Shown here piece by piece: positions 10,001-19,035 of a stretch of DNA of 64,000 nucleotides; positions within the stretch are counted from its first letter, which is position 1, and each line of letters opens with the position of its first letter. The DNA is from Bifidobacterium sp. ESL0800 (GTDB lineage Bacteria > Actinomycetota > Actinomycetes > Actinomycetales > Bifidobacteriaceae): contig NZ_CP113913.1 of assembly GCF_029395355.1 (NCBI RefSeq), forward strand, positions 496,001 to 560,000, written 5' to 3'. Both the position numbers and the translations under genes were made by a program. Under the pieces are notes generated by a model, which saw only the letters and a program-made list of their open reading frames with translations, was not told where the DNA came from and made no database searches.

Positions 10001-10279
10001 GCCGCCGAACGTGGTGCGCTCAACGCGCCGATTCAAGGTTCGGCGGCCGACATCATGAAGATTGCGATGATTCGGGCCGACCACGCGTTGCGAGAATCAG
10101 GTGTCAAGAGCCGTGTCATCCTGCAGATCCACGACGAACTCGTACTTGAGGTCGCGCCGGGGGAGAGCGAGCAGGTCAGTGAGTTGGTGCGCGACGCCAT
10201 GGAACACGCCGTCGATCTGGCCGTGCCGCTGGACGTGTCGATCGGCATCGGCTCCGACTGGCAGGCCGCTGCGCACTGA
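7085..10279 (+). CDS. polA: DNA polymerase I
   Basis: Pol I fills gaps and removes RNA primers in lagging-strand and repair synthesis. The 1064-residue product has a Thr/Lys/Asp-rich tail (1-54) absent from most homologues, then the 5'-nuclease domain (about 55-330: LVVDGHSLAFRAYFALP, YEGDDIIGT, LSGDRDAFQL). A central region lacks the DxE residues of an active 3'-5' exonuclease, as is usual for actinobacterial Pol I. The polymerase domain (about 640-1064) has motif A CDYSQVELR, motif B RSHVKAMSYGLAYG and motif C QIHDELVLEV. A low-complexity Ala/Lys/Asp/Ser linker (about 415-460) interrupts the dead exonuclease region, and a second acidic stretch (GEDDDAASNAEESKEAQQ) follows near 615. Both account for the extra length over the usual 900 or so residues. 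The ATG at 7085 follows AAGGAATG. Confidence 0.96.
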   Translation: MSDSDDTEKAGNTTASNDTSKTGDDTKTKEVSKTKGDTETKAVPTAATASKTKGTLLVVDGHSLAFRAYFALPVESFTTSTGQPTNAVWGFSTMLAQVLDNEKPDHLAVAFDMAGGTFRNKMLPQYKGTRDAAPEELLSQLPIIQDLLKALGVRYVEKKGYEGDDIIGTMASMGEDAGYKTLVLSGDRDAFQLIDDDITVLYPGHHFKDLKHMTPQAIVDKYKVTPQQYPDLAAMRGETADNIPGVPGVGDGYAAKWINQYGGLEGIIEHADELPGKKGQALRDNIEQVKLNRRVNAVLRDMDLGASIDDFTLGGMDIDKVNAIFAKLQFSNRSKNRLVKSFNGGVMPDVANVTEDSTPAEDDQLSIKEPNITEIADAGELGDWINKNMGPEFVADISGISDHVLEVFGAEGDAATAKAGKAAGADKADNAGNTGKSSEADGPAEAGSSKSDSDERSDEQAIIEGAKGPELVDHDMKCSEQVGHSWVLYAAGRSKPGNARLETVVMLVGDEAAVIAASAIDDVMRDELQTLLGAYHRSMVVHGYKEHLHLLASVGIALARPLFDTKLAGYLVHPDFHADTLAKAAEHFLKLEIPESKPKKAQGELDFGEDDDAASNAEESKEAQQEAVKDAAIVRALADFLKTPIDQRKQFGLLRSIELPVSQVLYDIEDAGAKVDLGRLHELLDGFTADADQAQQIAFEAAGHELNLQSPKQLQTVLFDEMGLKPSRKTKSGSYTTNAATLQNLYVKYAEDEKASNFLGALLRHRETNKLKQIAQTLLEAVNARDGRIHTTFEQTVAATGRLSSVDPNLQNIPNRNATGREIRSAFVPGEGFESLLSCDYSQVELRIMADLSGDESLIEAFKSGADFHRYVASLVYDIPMDEISSDQRSHVKAMSYGLAYGLSTYGLSQQLKISPAEADVLKNKYFATFGKVHDYLESLVATARQKGYTETMFGRRRYFPGLKSSRRQVRDAAERGALNAPIQGSAADIMKIAMIRADHALRESGVKSRVILQIHDELVLEVAPGESEQVSELVRDAMEHAVDLAVPLDVSIGIGSDWQAAAH

Positions 10280-10385
10280 TGGCCAGTGGAAATCGCTGAT
10301 GCTGCTTGTCGCTGGTAGGTGAGCGTACGGATTGGCCGTAATCGGGATTTTCTCCGGGCTGCCTGCCAACTGGGAAGTGTTCGAC

Positions 10386-10430
10386 GATGGCTCTATTGTG
10401 GTAAGCAATGGAGCCATCTTTCGTTTATCG
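10386..10430 (+). terminator. Terminator after polA
   Basis: GATGGCTCTATTG (10386-10398) pairs with CAATGGAGCCATC (10406-10418), one G-T pair, seven-base loop, followed by TTTCGTTTAT. It lies in the 251-base gap between polA and the Nif3-like gene. Confidence 0.75.
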
Positions 10431-10530
10431 GCCGGAAACGCGATAAAGCGCTGCGTAATGATGTCGGTTTCGGTGGTGTTGTCAAGCACCGATATCCATT
10501 GGAATGGATGGCGAATAGTTCGGAGGAAAT

Positions 10531-11439
10531 ATGTCAGATCAGGAAAAGCCAAGACTTGCCGAAGTCGTCAAGGTATTGGAGACTCTGTATCCGCTCAAGT
10601 ACGCCGAGGATTGGGACCATCCAGGGCTGATCGTCGGCGATCTGAACGATACCGTCGGCACGATCGTCTTCGCCGCTGACCCGACCATGGCCGTGGTCGA
10701 CAAGGCGCTCGCGATGGGCGCTGACCTGCTTATCTGCCATCATCCGCTCTTCTTCCGTGCGGTGCACGAGGTCTCCGGGCTTGGCGTCCATGGAGCCATC
10801 GCCGGCAAGCTCTACCGGGCGCACTGCGGGTTGTGGGTCGGACACACCAACGCCGACGTCGCCTATCGTGGGGTCGCGCAGGCCGCCGCGGATGCATTCG
10901 GTTTGCAAGACCAGGTGCCGCTGGTGCCGGCAGGTGAGGAACACGGCCATGCCGTAGGGCTGGGACGTGTCGGAACGCTTGCGCAACCGATGACGCTGCG
11001 GACATTTGCCCAGCGTGTGGCCGATGAGGTGCCGAAGACGAATTATGGCATTCAGGTCGCCGGCGATCTCGATGCCGAAGTCCGAAAAATCGCCGTGCTG
11101 CCCGGATCGGGGGATTCCGATTTCGACGAGGTCCGGGCCAGCGGTGCCGATGTCTACGTGACCAGCGACCTGCGCCACCACCCGGCCACTGACGCGTTGC
11201 AGCAGGCGTGGTACGAGGCGAGTCTGCGGCGGCAGAACGGCGAGACGGGCGCGCGAGCGACCATGCGGCCGGCTTTGATTAACACTCCGCATTCGGCCAT
11301 CGAGTCGATGTGGTTCAGGTATGCGCTTGACGATATCGCCGACGGGGTGGAGCAGGCCACCGGTTTCCGTCCCGAAGCGCAGCGCGTCGGCATCGTCACC
11401 GACCCGTGGCAGCTGGTGCTCGGACGGGAAGGTGAATGA
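10531..11439 (+). CDS. Nif3-like dinuclear metal center protein (YbgI/GTP cyclohydrolase 1 type 2 family)
   Basis: A 302-residue member of the Nif3/YbgI/DUF34 family, widely conserved metal-binding proteins of unsettled function. Visible family motifs are the N-terminal EDWDHPGLIVGD (about 26-37), the metal ligands ICHHPLFF (about 69-76) and HTNADVAYRG (about 107-116), and the C-terminal GSGDSDFDEVRASGADVYVTSDLRHH (about 190-215), which holds further metal ligands. A Shine-Dalgarno GGAGGAA precedes the ATG. The stop overlaps the NUDIX gene start by four bases (ATGA), so the two are translationally coupled. The biochemical role cannot be stated from sequence. Confidence 0.88.
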   Translation: MSDQEKPRLAEVVKVLETLYPLKYAEDWDHPGLIVGDLNDTVGTIVFAADPTMAVVDKALAMGADLLICHHPLFFRAVHEVSGLGVHGAIAGKLYRAHCGLWVGHTNADVAYRGVAQAAADAFGLQDQVPLVPAGEEHGHAVGLGRVGTLAQPMTLRTFAQRVADEVPKTNYGIQVAGDLDAEVRKIAVLPGSGDSDFDEVRASGADVYVTSDLRHHPATDALQQAWYEASLRRQNGETGARATMRPALINTPHSAIESMWFRYALDDIADGVEQATGFRPEAQRVGIVTDPWQLVLGREGE

Positions 11440-12122
11440 TGGGCTCAACAGAATCAGCAGAATCAGCAGAATCAACACGGACGGAACGTATCCAGGAAGA
11501 GGTCAGCAGGCGTTTGCAGGCCTCGAGTGACGGTGTCGATATGGAAACGCCGGTGCGGATGCTTTCAAGCGAAACCGTCTATCGCGGGGCGATTTTCCAT
11601 ATCGATGATCGAAAGCTGGCGCTCGCTGGTACCGACGGCGGGAAAGTAACGGTGCGTCGCCAGATTCTGGTCCATCCGCAGGCCGTGGTGATGCTGGTTC
11701 ACGACGAGCTGACGGACCGATATTTGCTGGAACGCGAGTATCGTGTCGGGCCCAACAAGTTCGCTTACGGTTTCCCGGCGGGGCTGATGGAGGAGGGTGA
11801 AGAGCCTGAAACCTCGGCCTTACGCGAACTGCAGGAGGAAACCGGGGTCACGCCGAAAAACAGACAATCGGTGCGTATCGAACACGTCGGCAATTTTTAT
11901 TCTTCCGGCGGTATGACCAATGAACTCGCGCATATTTTCGTGCTTCATCTCTCGGCGTGGAAGCAGAAGCCGCGTCATTTCGACAAGGACGAGCACGTGC
12001 AGTCCGCTTGGGTGACGTGGGAGGAGCTGACTGGGATCGGCATTCAGGCCGCGGATTCCACCATCGCCATTCAACACGAGGAGATTCGCCGGTTGCGTGA
12101 GCAATTGACAACGAAAGAATAG
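11436..12122 (+). CDS. NUDIX hydrolase, ADP-ribose pyrophosphatase type
   Basis: NUDIX enzymes cleave nucleoside diphosphates linked to another moiety. The extended N-terminal beta region and the GFPAG lead into the NUDIX box suggest an ADP-ribose pyrophosphatase. The box is intact: GLMEEGEEPETSALRELQEETGV reads as G-x5-E-x7-RE-x2-EE-x-G at about residues 109-131, with the metal-binding glutamates present. The 228-residue chain begins with a low-complexity stretch encoded by a 9-base repeat (GAATCAGCA) at about 11453-11475, so the true start may be a later Met (for example METPVRML at about residue 36). It overlaps the upstream Nif3-like gene by four bases. Confidence 0.9.
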   Translation: MMGSTESAESAESTRTERIQEEVSRRLQASSDGVDMETPVRMLSSETVYRGAIFHIDDRKLALAGTDGGKVTVRRQILVHPQAVVMLVHDELTDRYLLEREYRVGPNKFAYGFPAGLMEEGEEPETSALRELQEETGVTPKNRQSVRIEHVGNFYSSGGMTNELAHIFVLHLSAWKQKPRHFDKDEHVQSAWVTWEELTGIGIQAADSTIAIQHEEIRRLREQLTTKE

Positions 12123-12320
12123 GCGAGCTCACCTTTTATTGTCGATTTTTCTTTTACGGTAGAAGATGTGTCTTTTTAAAAAAGAACGTATTATATGCGG
12201 TTCAGGAAGCAGAGCGCGTTTCATCTGCTGATTATTCGCACTGGAATTTATGCAGCGATACTCTGAAATTCAGATGTAGTGCAATTCTATAATCATTTCC
12301 AAAGTCGAATTCGACGGCGT

Positions 12321-13526
12321 TTACTGCGTCGCCGCAATGCGCGAATGCATGCGGTGGTTCTTGTCGACTGAGGATGGGATGGTGGCGGCGATGTTGGCTG
12401 CGGCCGTGGCTGTGGTCGAGTCCGCAGCAGTCTCTTCCTGATCGATACGCAGCACTTGTTCGGCGATACGATCGGCTTCGATGGCGGCGATCTGACGTGA
12501 GAACATAATGAACCAGCCGAGGAAGACGAGACCGGCCAACGCTTCGACGTTGGTCATCGTGTTGGCGCCGTTCAGCCATTGCACGAGCACGACGCCGCAG
12601 ACGGCAATGGCGAGGTAACCGGCCGCGTAGATGGCCACGGAAAGCTGTGGGGCGAGCCAGGGGAGCGCGAGCAGCAGCAGGCCCATCACGCAGACAATGC
12701 CGCGGGCGAAGACGTTGTGCAGAATGGGATGCGGCGTATAGCGGAACGTGCCGATGCCGATGAAAGCGAGGCCGGAGAAGGCGAGCATTGCCGAAAGGCA
12801 GATCAGACGCGCTTTGTAGTGCTTGATGCGGCTGGAACGCAACGGACCCTGTTCTTGGTGCCATTCGCGGCGCTGGCGGTAGGAGGTCACGAGCTCGGAG
12901 ATGGCGAAGTAGCTGACGATGATGATGCAGATGCCGGCGAGGATCAGCGTCGAGTTGAACATGCGGGCGGCGAAGGTGGTGCGGTCGCCGAGCTGGGAGA
13001 AATTGTTGGTGTACCAGTTCGGGTCGTCGGTCGTGAGCCCTGCGACGCTGACGCCGGCCACGACGAAAAGCGGCAGCAGGCCGGCCAGTGTTTTGGCGTC
13101 CATCAGCTCGGCCTGCACGAAGGTGACATAACCGGCGACGCCTGAAAAACCGGCGCAGATCGCGACGATGTATTCGAGGAACATCGTGCCCATCAGGGTG
13201 CCGGCCATGCTTAAGAGGGCGAACGAGGCGAGAAACAGCGTGGAGGCGTAGACCGTCGCCAGTGCCAGGATCTCGACCAGGCGGCGCAGGATTTCTATCA
13301 GGCGGTTGTGGGTGTTGAGCGAGCTGGAACGCCGGGCATAGCCGAAGATGAAGGAGATCGTGCCGCACGCGGCGATGATGATGGAGGCGATGACGAACTG
13401 GCGGCGGCTGATCATCCATGCAGCCGGTAGCAGCGAGACGCATAGTTCCATGACGCCCGCTCCCGCGATGGCGCAGATGATGAAGGAGACGAGCCCCGAG
13501 GTCTCCGTTCGCTGATGCAGTCCCAT
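12321..13526 (-). CDS. Polytopic membrane protein of unknown function (DUF998-like)
   Basis: A 401-residue protein with about ten hydrophobic segments from residue 12 to about 355, then a hydrophilic Ala/Thr-rich cytoplasmic tail. A region around residues 150-185 (NWYTNNFSQLGDRTTFAARMFNSTLILAG) recalls the DUF998 pattern, in which a polar SxLG motif is followed by FN and a membrane span. That resemblance is the only family hint. No catalytic or transport signature is visible. The gene faces the NUDIX gene tail to tail across a 198-base gap in which no clear hairpin was found. Its 5' end lies 117 bases from tRNA-Pro on the opposite strand. Function unknown. Confidence 0.75.
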   Translation of the reverse strand: MGLHQRTETSGLVSFIICAIAGAGVMELCVSLLPAAWMISRRQFVIASIIIAACGTISFIFGYARRSSSLNTHNRLIEILRRLVEILALATVYASTLFLASFALLSMAGTLMGTMFLEYIVAICAGFSGVAGYVTFVQAELMDAKTLAGLLPLFVVAGVSVAGLTTDDPNWYTNNFSQLGDRTTFAARMFNSTLILAGICIIIVSYFAISELVTSYRQRREWHQEQGPLRSSRIKHYKARLICLSAMLAFSGLAFIGIGTFRYTPHPILHNVFARGIVCVMGLLLLALPWLAPQLSVAIYAAGYLAIAVCGVVLVQWLNGANTMTNVEALAGLVFLGWFIMFSRQIAAIEADRIAEQVLRIDQEETAADSTTATAAANIAATIPSSVDKNHRMHSRIAATQ

Positions 13527-13643
13527 TGAAATTACCTTCTGTGTTCGAGATTCGCCTGATCCAGACGCTCTTGCCTATCTTAGCGAGTCGCATGGCCGGG
13601 GTTGCGCTATACTTATTTGTTGTGCTTGTTTTTGTGGGCACAT

Positions 13644-14334
<691 letters not shown>

Positions 14335-15653
14335 GGGTTATAGGCCATTTCGTGGTGTTTTAGGGTTGGCTTTCTAGTCGGTGGCGTCGGGGTATCGGGT
14401 GGCGGTGTGGAACTCGTTCCAGTCGATGCCGGTGCCTATGACGGGTTCGTCGCCCGTCCTCGCCTGTTCCTTGGCCGTCTCCTTCCTGGCCCTTTCGGCC
14501 TTGCGCCTCCTGTTTTCGAGGTAGGTGTCGAGCAGGGCGCCGGTGTCGGGGTGTGGGCTTCTCGTGTAGCATTTCCATTCGCAGGCGCGCATCATGTGCC
14601 CGCAGGGCATGCCGCGGTGGTCGTCGAGCATCCGCTTGATCGGGCTGTTGATCCCGCCCTCGAGCCCGTTGGTGTCGCGGGGCACCCCGCCCCCGGCGGC
14701 CAGGGCGGGGTCGGTGTAGGCGAACAGGCTCCCGTCGCGGAACAGGCGTTCGAGCCTCTTGTAGCAGCGGCGGAGCCGCTCGTGGGTCCACCACCACTTC
14801 CTTCCCGCCGCGCGGGCCGGGTCGTCCTTCGCCGTGGTGCGTTCATTGACCATGGCCTTCCACCGCTCGTACCACGCGTTGAGCCCCTCGCCCCAACGGG
14901 CCGCGCCTTCGGCGTCGCTGACCTTGAACAGCCTCGACGAGAGCTTCTGCAGCTCCCTGGCGGCCTGCGTCTTGGGCCTGTGCGTGAGGTCTCGGTTCGT
15001 GTCGAGGTGCACGTGCACCAGGCAGCGCTGCAACCGGGTGGCGGGCCACTCCGCATTCGCGGCGGCGGTCATGCCGCGCATCCCGTCGCTGACCAGAACG
15101 TCGGGCGCGGGCACCCCATGGAACAGGTCCCGGTACTCGGCGATGGACTCGTGGGCGCACCAGCGGATCCGCACGACCAGACCGGTCTCCCCGTCCATGA
15201 GCACCAGCAGGCAGCGGCCGTTGACATACGTGCCGTCCGTCTCCAAAACATGGGATCCCCGCGTGGTCATGGGGATGACGGGGTCGACCTCCCAGCACCA
15301 TCGCCGGTCGCGCCGGAACGAGCGCCCCTCCTCGGCAAGGGTATGGCCGCCCAGCAGCCGGGCGACGAACGAGTCCAGCTGGCGGAGCATCGCCTGCCTG
15401 TGGTTGGGGGCCGTCGTGCCCGCGTTGCATTCGGGGCATTTCCACCGCTGCGTGCCGGCCGCGGTGCGCCCGTTCCTCTTCATCCGCCCGCCGCAACGCG
15501 GGCACCGTTTCGCCTGCCTCGACCTCGCCCTCATACAGACAAGAATCACCCGTGAAGCCCACCGCTTTTATCCCGGGAAAAAAGAACAGAACGAAACGCT
15601 TACTCCCACAAGGCCAAACCCCGATCTTAAGCACCACATTCTGGCCTAAACCC
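14335..15653 (-). mobile_element. IS256-family (IS1249-type) insertion sequence, complete
   Basis: The element spans about 1319 bp and carries one transposase gene. Imperfect terminal inverted repeats are visible: the left end from 14335 reads GGGTTATAGGCCA...GTGGTG, and the right end, read inward on the complementary strand from 15653, reads GGGTTTAGGCCA...GTGGTG. The bases just outside are GACAAGGT (14327-14334) and GACAAGCT (15654-15661), seven of eight identical, which fits the 8-bp target duplication made by IS256-family elements. High GC inside contrasts with the A/T-rich flanks. It sits about 120 bp upstream of the NACHT gene. Confidence 0.85.
14374..15549 (-). CDS. IS256/IS1249-type DDE transposase
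   Basis: The 391-residue product begins with a zinc ribbon, CPRCGGRMKRNG...RWKCPEC (about residues 18-41), as in IS1249-type transposases. It then has the DDE triad: D in LETDGTYVNGR (about 104), D in VSDGMRG (about 155) and E in TNGLEGGINSPIKRM (about 304). The conserved C/D(2)H-like LQRCLVHVHLDTNR region lies between the second D and the E. The frame is intact and fills the element, so it may be active. The start may be the second Met (MRARSRQAKRC, 15534), as no clear ribosome site distinguishes them. Confidence 0.9.
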   Translation of the reverse strand: MILVCMRARSRQAKRCPRCGGRMKRNGRTAAGTQRWKCPECNAGTTAPNHRQAMLRQLDSFVARLLGGHTLAEEGRSFRRDRRWCWEVDPVIPMTTRGSHVLETDGTYVNGRCLLVLMDGETGLVVRIRWCAHESIAEYRDLFHGVPAPDVLVSDGMRGMTAAANAEWPATRLQRCLVHVHLDTNRDLTHRPKTQAARELQKLSSRLFKVSDAEGAARWGEGLNAWYERWKAMVNERTTAKDDPARAAGRKWWWTHERLRRCYKRLERLFRDGSLFAYTDPALAAGGGVPRDTNGLEGGINSPIKRMLDDHRGMPCGHMMRACEWKCYTRSPHPDTGALLDTYLENRRRKAERARKETAKEQARTGDEPVIGTGIDWNEFHTATRYPDATD

Positions 15654-15773
15654 GACAAGCTTCATTAATCCGGAAAGAAACTACTTGCTAAATAGTACTC
15701 TGGTTTAGAGGAAGCATAGTAAAAAGTTATATAATTGAAATATATTATAGAAGAGTGCTTAAGGAGAGCGTCA

Positions 15774-17639
15774 ATGAAGACTATGCCTATTGATGTCGAA
15801 GCTGTGGCCACGAAAGAGGCAGAGAATTTAGGAGAAAGTGCTGTACAACAGCTTTGGAAGTTCGGGAAGGAGAGATGGGATGAATGGAAGATTGGCAATA
15901 AAAAGTACTTCAATGACTATATTAAAAGAATAGCAAATCGTTACGGTAAAATGAAAACCTTGTTATATCAATCTCCAGAACCGTTAGAATCTTTCTTTGA
16001 ATGTCCCGATCTTTATTATCGTAATTCTCAACATGAGAGCATCAACTCGGCTTCATTTGATTCTGTCATTAAGATATCAAAGCATATCCTTATTGAAGGT
16101 ACTGCTGGGATTGGCAAAAGTACGATGATGAAACATCTGTTGCTGAGTGCAATAGAGGAAAAAGAATATGTCCCGGTGTTTATTGAATTAAGAGACAATA
16201 TTTCAAATCCGACTACTCTAAAAGAACAAATCCGGCTTTCTTTTGATCATTTTGGTTGCACCTTAACGCAACAAAACTTGAAATATGCATTGTCAAAAAG
16301 CTGTTTGGCAATACTTCTTGATGGCTTTGATGAGTTGCCGGAGTCACTTGCACGTGAATTTGTGCGTCAACTTCGTGATTTGGCTGATGAATATCCCGAT
16401 ACGCCTTTGATATTATCAAGTCGGAAAATCAGTGATTTTCAAGAGTTTGAGGAATTTGAAGTGATTGATTTAAGTCCACTTAACAAAGTCCAAGCAGTCA
16501 GTCTTATTAATAAACTCGATTACGATTCTGGTGTAAAGAAAAGGTTTGCAAAGGCTCTCGACGCTAGTCTTTATCACAAGCATGAATCTTTTGCATCTAA
16601 TCCTTTGCTGCTTACGATAATGTTGCTGACCTATGAGAGTTATGCTGAAATTCCTGATAAGATTCACATTTTTTATAATCGTGCTTTTGAAACGCTCTTT
16701 CAAAAGCACGATGCTACTAAAAGTGGCTATAAACGACAGATGCGTACCAAACTATCGATGGATGAATTTAAGAATGCATTCGCAAAATTCTGTTATAAGA
16801 CTTATTTGGAAGGCGAATTCACTTTTACGTATGACGAAATGAGCGCAAAGTTGAAAGAGATTGGTAAAGAATATGGGTTTAAGCCAAGTAGCTTTATCGA
16901 AGACTTGATTAAAGCGGTATGTCTCATTTGTGAAGACGGCGGACAATATACATTTACACACCGTTCATTCCAAGAATATTTTACCTCGTACTTCCTCCTT
17001 CAACTGACTGATAGTGATCTCCAAAAAGCAGGACAATTCCTAATTTCAGAGTATTCGCGAAGAAGTGCAGATTCCGTCTTGCCGATGGTAAGAGAAATGA
17101 ATCCTGCACGTTTTGAAACAGATGTGTTGACCCCTATCTTGGAATCTGTAGAAAAGAGTAGTAAACAGTATAAGGATTTATACTGCTGTTATATTGACCA
17201 AGTTCTCGACGGGAAAGTTTTTCGTGTTATTTTCCCGAACGAACATATTCGCGTATATCGTCTCCAGGTGGGACTTAAAAGTTTATTATCTGAAAATGCT
17301 AAAAGCAGCTTCTTGTTTGACTACTGCTTTTCATACCGTTGGAATGAACATGAGACAAGGTCTAAAAAAGATATAGAGCTTCAAAGGAATGCTCTGGAAC
17401 AATTTGCCCTTTATCTCAAGCGCTTGTACCCAATTCAGAAGTCAATAAGATTCAAAACTACTGCAAGATTCACTGCAAAGCTTTTACTGCGCAATGGAAA
17501 ATTACGTTCACTGTTTGAAGAAACATATTTAGGTAGTAGACTACTTGCTTTTTCGCATTCTCTGCAAAAGATAAAGCATAAGAATGAAGCTAAAGACCGT
17601 AAGAAAGCTTCTCAATTAGAATATCTTTTAAGTCTATAG
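15774..17639 (+). CDS. Stand-alone NACHT-domain STAND NTPase, candidate anti-phage protein
   Basis: A 621-residue protein of the bacterial NLR-like NACHT group, several members of which protect against phage. Residues 1-100 form a helical N-terminal region with no recognisable nuclease, protease or TIR domain. The NACHT core has Walker A GTAGIGKST (109-117), Walker B LAILLDGFDELP (178-189) with the extra acidic residue typical of NACHT, a sensor-1-like ILSSRK (about 213-218), the SNPLLLTIM helix motif (275-283) and the winged-helix FTHRSFQEYF (394-403). About 210 C-terminal residues show no repeat pattern and may be a sensor. The ATG at 15774 is chosen over 15735 because AAGGAG lies at 15761-15766. 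Codons are A/T-rich, unlike the neighbours, which points to transfer. The domain call is firm. A defence role is inference from the family and location. Confidence 0.88.
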   Translation: MKTMPIDVEAVATKEAENLGESAVQQLWKFGKERWDEWKIGNKKYFNDYIKRIANRYGKMKTLLYQSPEPLESFFECPDLYYRNSQHESINSASFDSVIKISKHILIEGTAGIGKSTMMKHLLLSAIEEKEYVPVFIELRDNISNPTTLKEQIRLSFDHFGCTLTQQNLKYALSKSCLAILLDGFDELPESLAREFVRQLRDLADEYPDTPLILSSRKISDFQEFEEFEVIDLSPLNKVQAVSLINKLDYDSGVKKRFAKALDASLYHKHESFASNPLLLTIMLLTYESYAEIPDKIHIFYNRAFETLFQKHDATKSGYKRQMRTKLSMDEFKNAFAKFCYKTYLEGEFTFTYDEMSAKLKEIGKEYGFKPSSFIEDLIKAVCLICEDGGQYTFTHRSFQEYFTSYFLLQLTDSDLQKAGQFLISEYSRRSADSVLPMVREMNPARFETDVLTPILESVEKSSKQYKDLYCCYIDQVLDGKVFRVIFPNEHIRVYRLQVGLKSLLSENAKSSFLFDYCFSYRWNEHETRSKKDIELQRNALEQFALYLKRLYPIQKSIRFKTTARFTAKLLLRNGKLRSLFEETYLGSRLLAFSHSLQKIKHKNEAKDRKKASQLEYLLSL

Positions 17640-17705
17640 AACCTTAGAAGGATAAGAGGGTGCGGACGAAAAGCTGGAGATGCTTTTCCTGTTTTCGTTG
17701 TCTGG

Positions 17706-17913
17706 TTATGCCATGAGGCAGAGAGCCCGGAGGTGCTGGTCCGGGTTCCTGTAGCCGAGGCTGGCCTTGATGCGTTTGCCGTTGTACCAGCCGATGTATT
17801 TGCCAGTCTTTCGATGACCTACTCGCAGGGAGTCGTTCCCAGTACTCGGAGTAGACGGCCACAGTCTTCATACGACCGAAGAACCGGTGGTGTCCGGTAG
17901 GTAGTTTGCGCAC
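17706..17913 (-). pseudogene. IS3-family transposase (OrfB) C-terminal remnant
   Basis: On the minus strand a frame ending at TAA (17708-17706) reads KYIGWYNGKRIKASLGYR followed by NPDQHLRALCLMA, the C-terminal signature of IS3-family OrfB integrases. Just upstream, in a different frame, RFFGRMKT...YSEYWERL matches the preceding part of the same domain, so a frameshift separates the two. The DDE core is gone. The remnant lies at the far edge of the A/T-rich patch, between the NACHT gene and the backbone methyltransferase. Bases 17914-18017 contain nothing further that I can recognise. Confidence 0.75.
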
Positions 17914-18017
17914 TTTGGTTTTTTAAGATTTGATAAGAGCCATGCTTCCCTGTCGAATCCCAAAATCTATTTGCGCAAAATTCCAGATATCACCAACTTG
18001 TGGGCTTCCCGCGGGAT

Positions 18018-18965
18018 TCAGACTTTTCGCGCCACAATCGAGAACGTCAGAGGAATACGTGGATAGCCTTCGGGCATATGCCATGATTCGTCCTGCTCGT
18101 CATATTCGAGCATCGGCAAGGACTGCCAATCGGAAACGTCATATTCGCCGATGCGCTCGATGCGCAGTCCCGCGTCGATCAGGACTCTTGTCATCTCGTC
18201 GAAGTCGTGGGCCCAGTTGTGGTTGTGGGTATGGGTGATTTTCGGCTTTGGTGAAGCATTGCTTTTGCTGCCGACAGTATTTTTCGAATTCGCGTCATCG
18301 GAATTCTCCGTTTGTGGGGCCATGGTATAGGTGTTTTCGGTGTCGTAGGAGTCTTCGGTACCCGGGAAATAGCTGTTGCCGATGCTTAGCCCGTCCTCGC
18401 CGAGCGCAAAGAGCAACGGATGGTTGTCGCGGATCATGAAAAATCCATTTGGCGCCAGAAGCGCGGCGATGGATTGCGCCCAGCCTTCCAACGACGGCAG
18501 CCAGGTCACCGTTCCCACGCTGGTGACGATGACGTCGTATTGCTTGCCGGGCAGCACTTCGACCGCCTTGCGTGCGTCGGCCTCGACGTAGGTGATGGCA
18601 GCTCCTGCTCGCTGCGCAATTTGCCGCGCGTAACGCAACGAGGACGAGGAGAAGTCCAGTCCGCAGACGTCCTTCGCGCCGAGTCTGGCCCAGCAGACGG
18701 TGTCGGTGCCGATATGGCACTGCAGATGCAGCAGCCGCTGGCCCTGAACCGAATGGTTCGGCAGATAGGGTTTGAGCACTTCGTAATCACGTCTGACGAC
18801 CGGATTCGCCAGCGGCGAGCCATTGATCAGCGCGTCGATGTCGCCGTAGCCTCCGTTGAAATGCACTTCGGCGCGATCGTTCCAGTTCTCGCGGTTGTCC
18901 TCGATTTCCTGTGCGTCCGTCGGTGCGGAATTTTGCGCTTTTATCACGTCATCATTGGCGGTCAT
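18018..18965 (-). CDS. Class I SAM-dependent methyltransferase
   Basis: A 315-residue cytosolic methyltransferase. Motif I is LLHLQCHIGTDTVCWARLGA (about 78-97), followed by the acidic motif II VCGLDFSSSSL (about 99-109), motif III VEADARKA and motif IV YDVIVTSVGTVTWLP. The order is that of a Rossmann-fold class I enzyme. Substrate is not evident. A hydrophilic insertion (about 215-245) rich in Asn/Ser and ending in a His-rich run (ITHTHNHNWAH) precedes the final strands; it could be a disordered loop or a metal site. The gene is the first backbone gene after the accessory patch, with a terminator between it and the DUF4173 gene upstream. Confidence 0.87.
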   Translation of the reverse strand: MTANDDVIKAQNSAPTDAQEIEDNRENWNDRAEVHFNGGYGDIDALINGSPLANPVVRRDYEVLKPYLPNHSVQGQRLLHLQCHIGTDTVCWARLGAKDVCGLDFSSSSLRYARQIAQRAGAAITYVEADARKAVEVLPGKQYDVIVTSVGTVTWLPSLEGWAQSIAALLAPNGFFMIRDNHPLLFALGEDGLSIGNSYFPGTEDSYDTENTYTMAPQTENSDDANSKNTVGSKSNASPKPKITHTHNHNWAHDFDEMTRVLIDAGLRIERIGEYDVSDWQSLPMLEYDEQDESWHMPEGYPRIPLTFSIVARKV

Positions 18966-19035
18966 CGGTTATCTGCTTTCCTGTTTTCGTCTTTTTCCTC
19001 ATCGATTCAACTGTTTCAAACCCAGTATAAATGAT

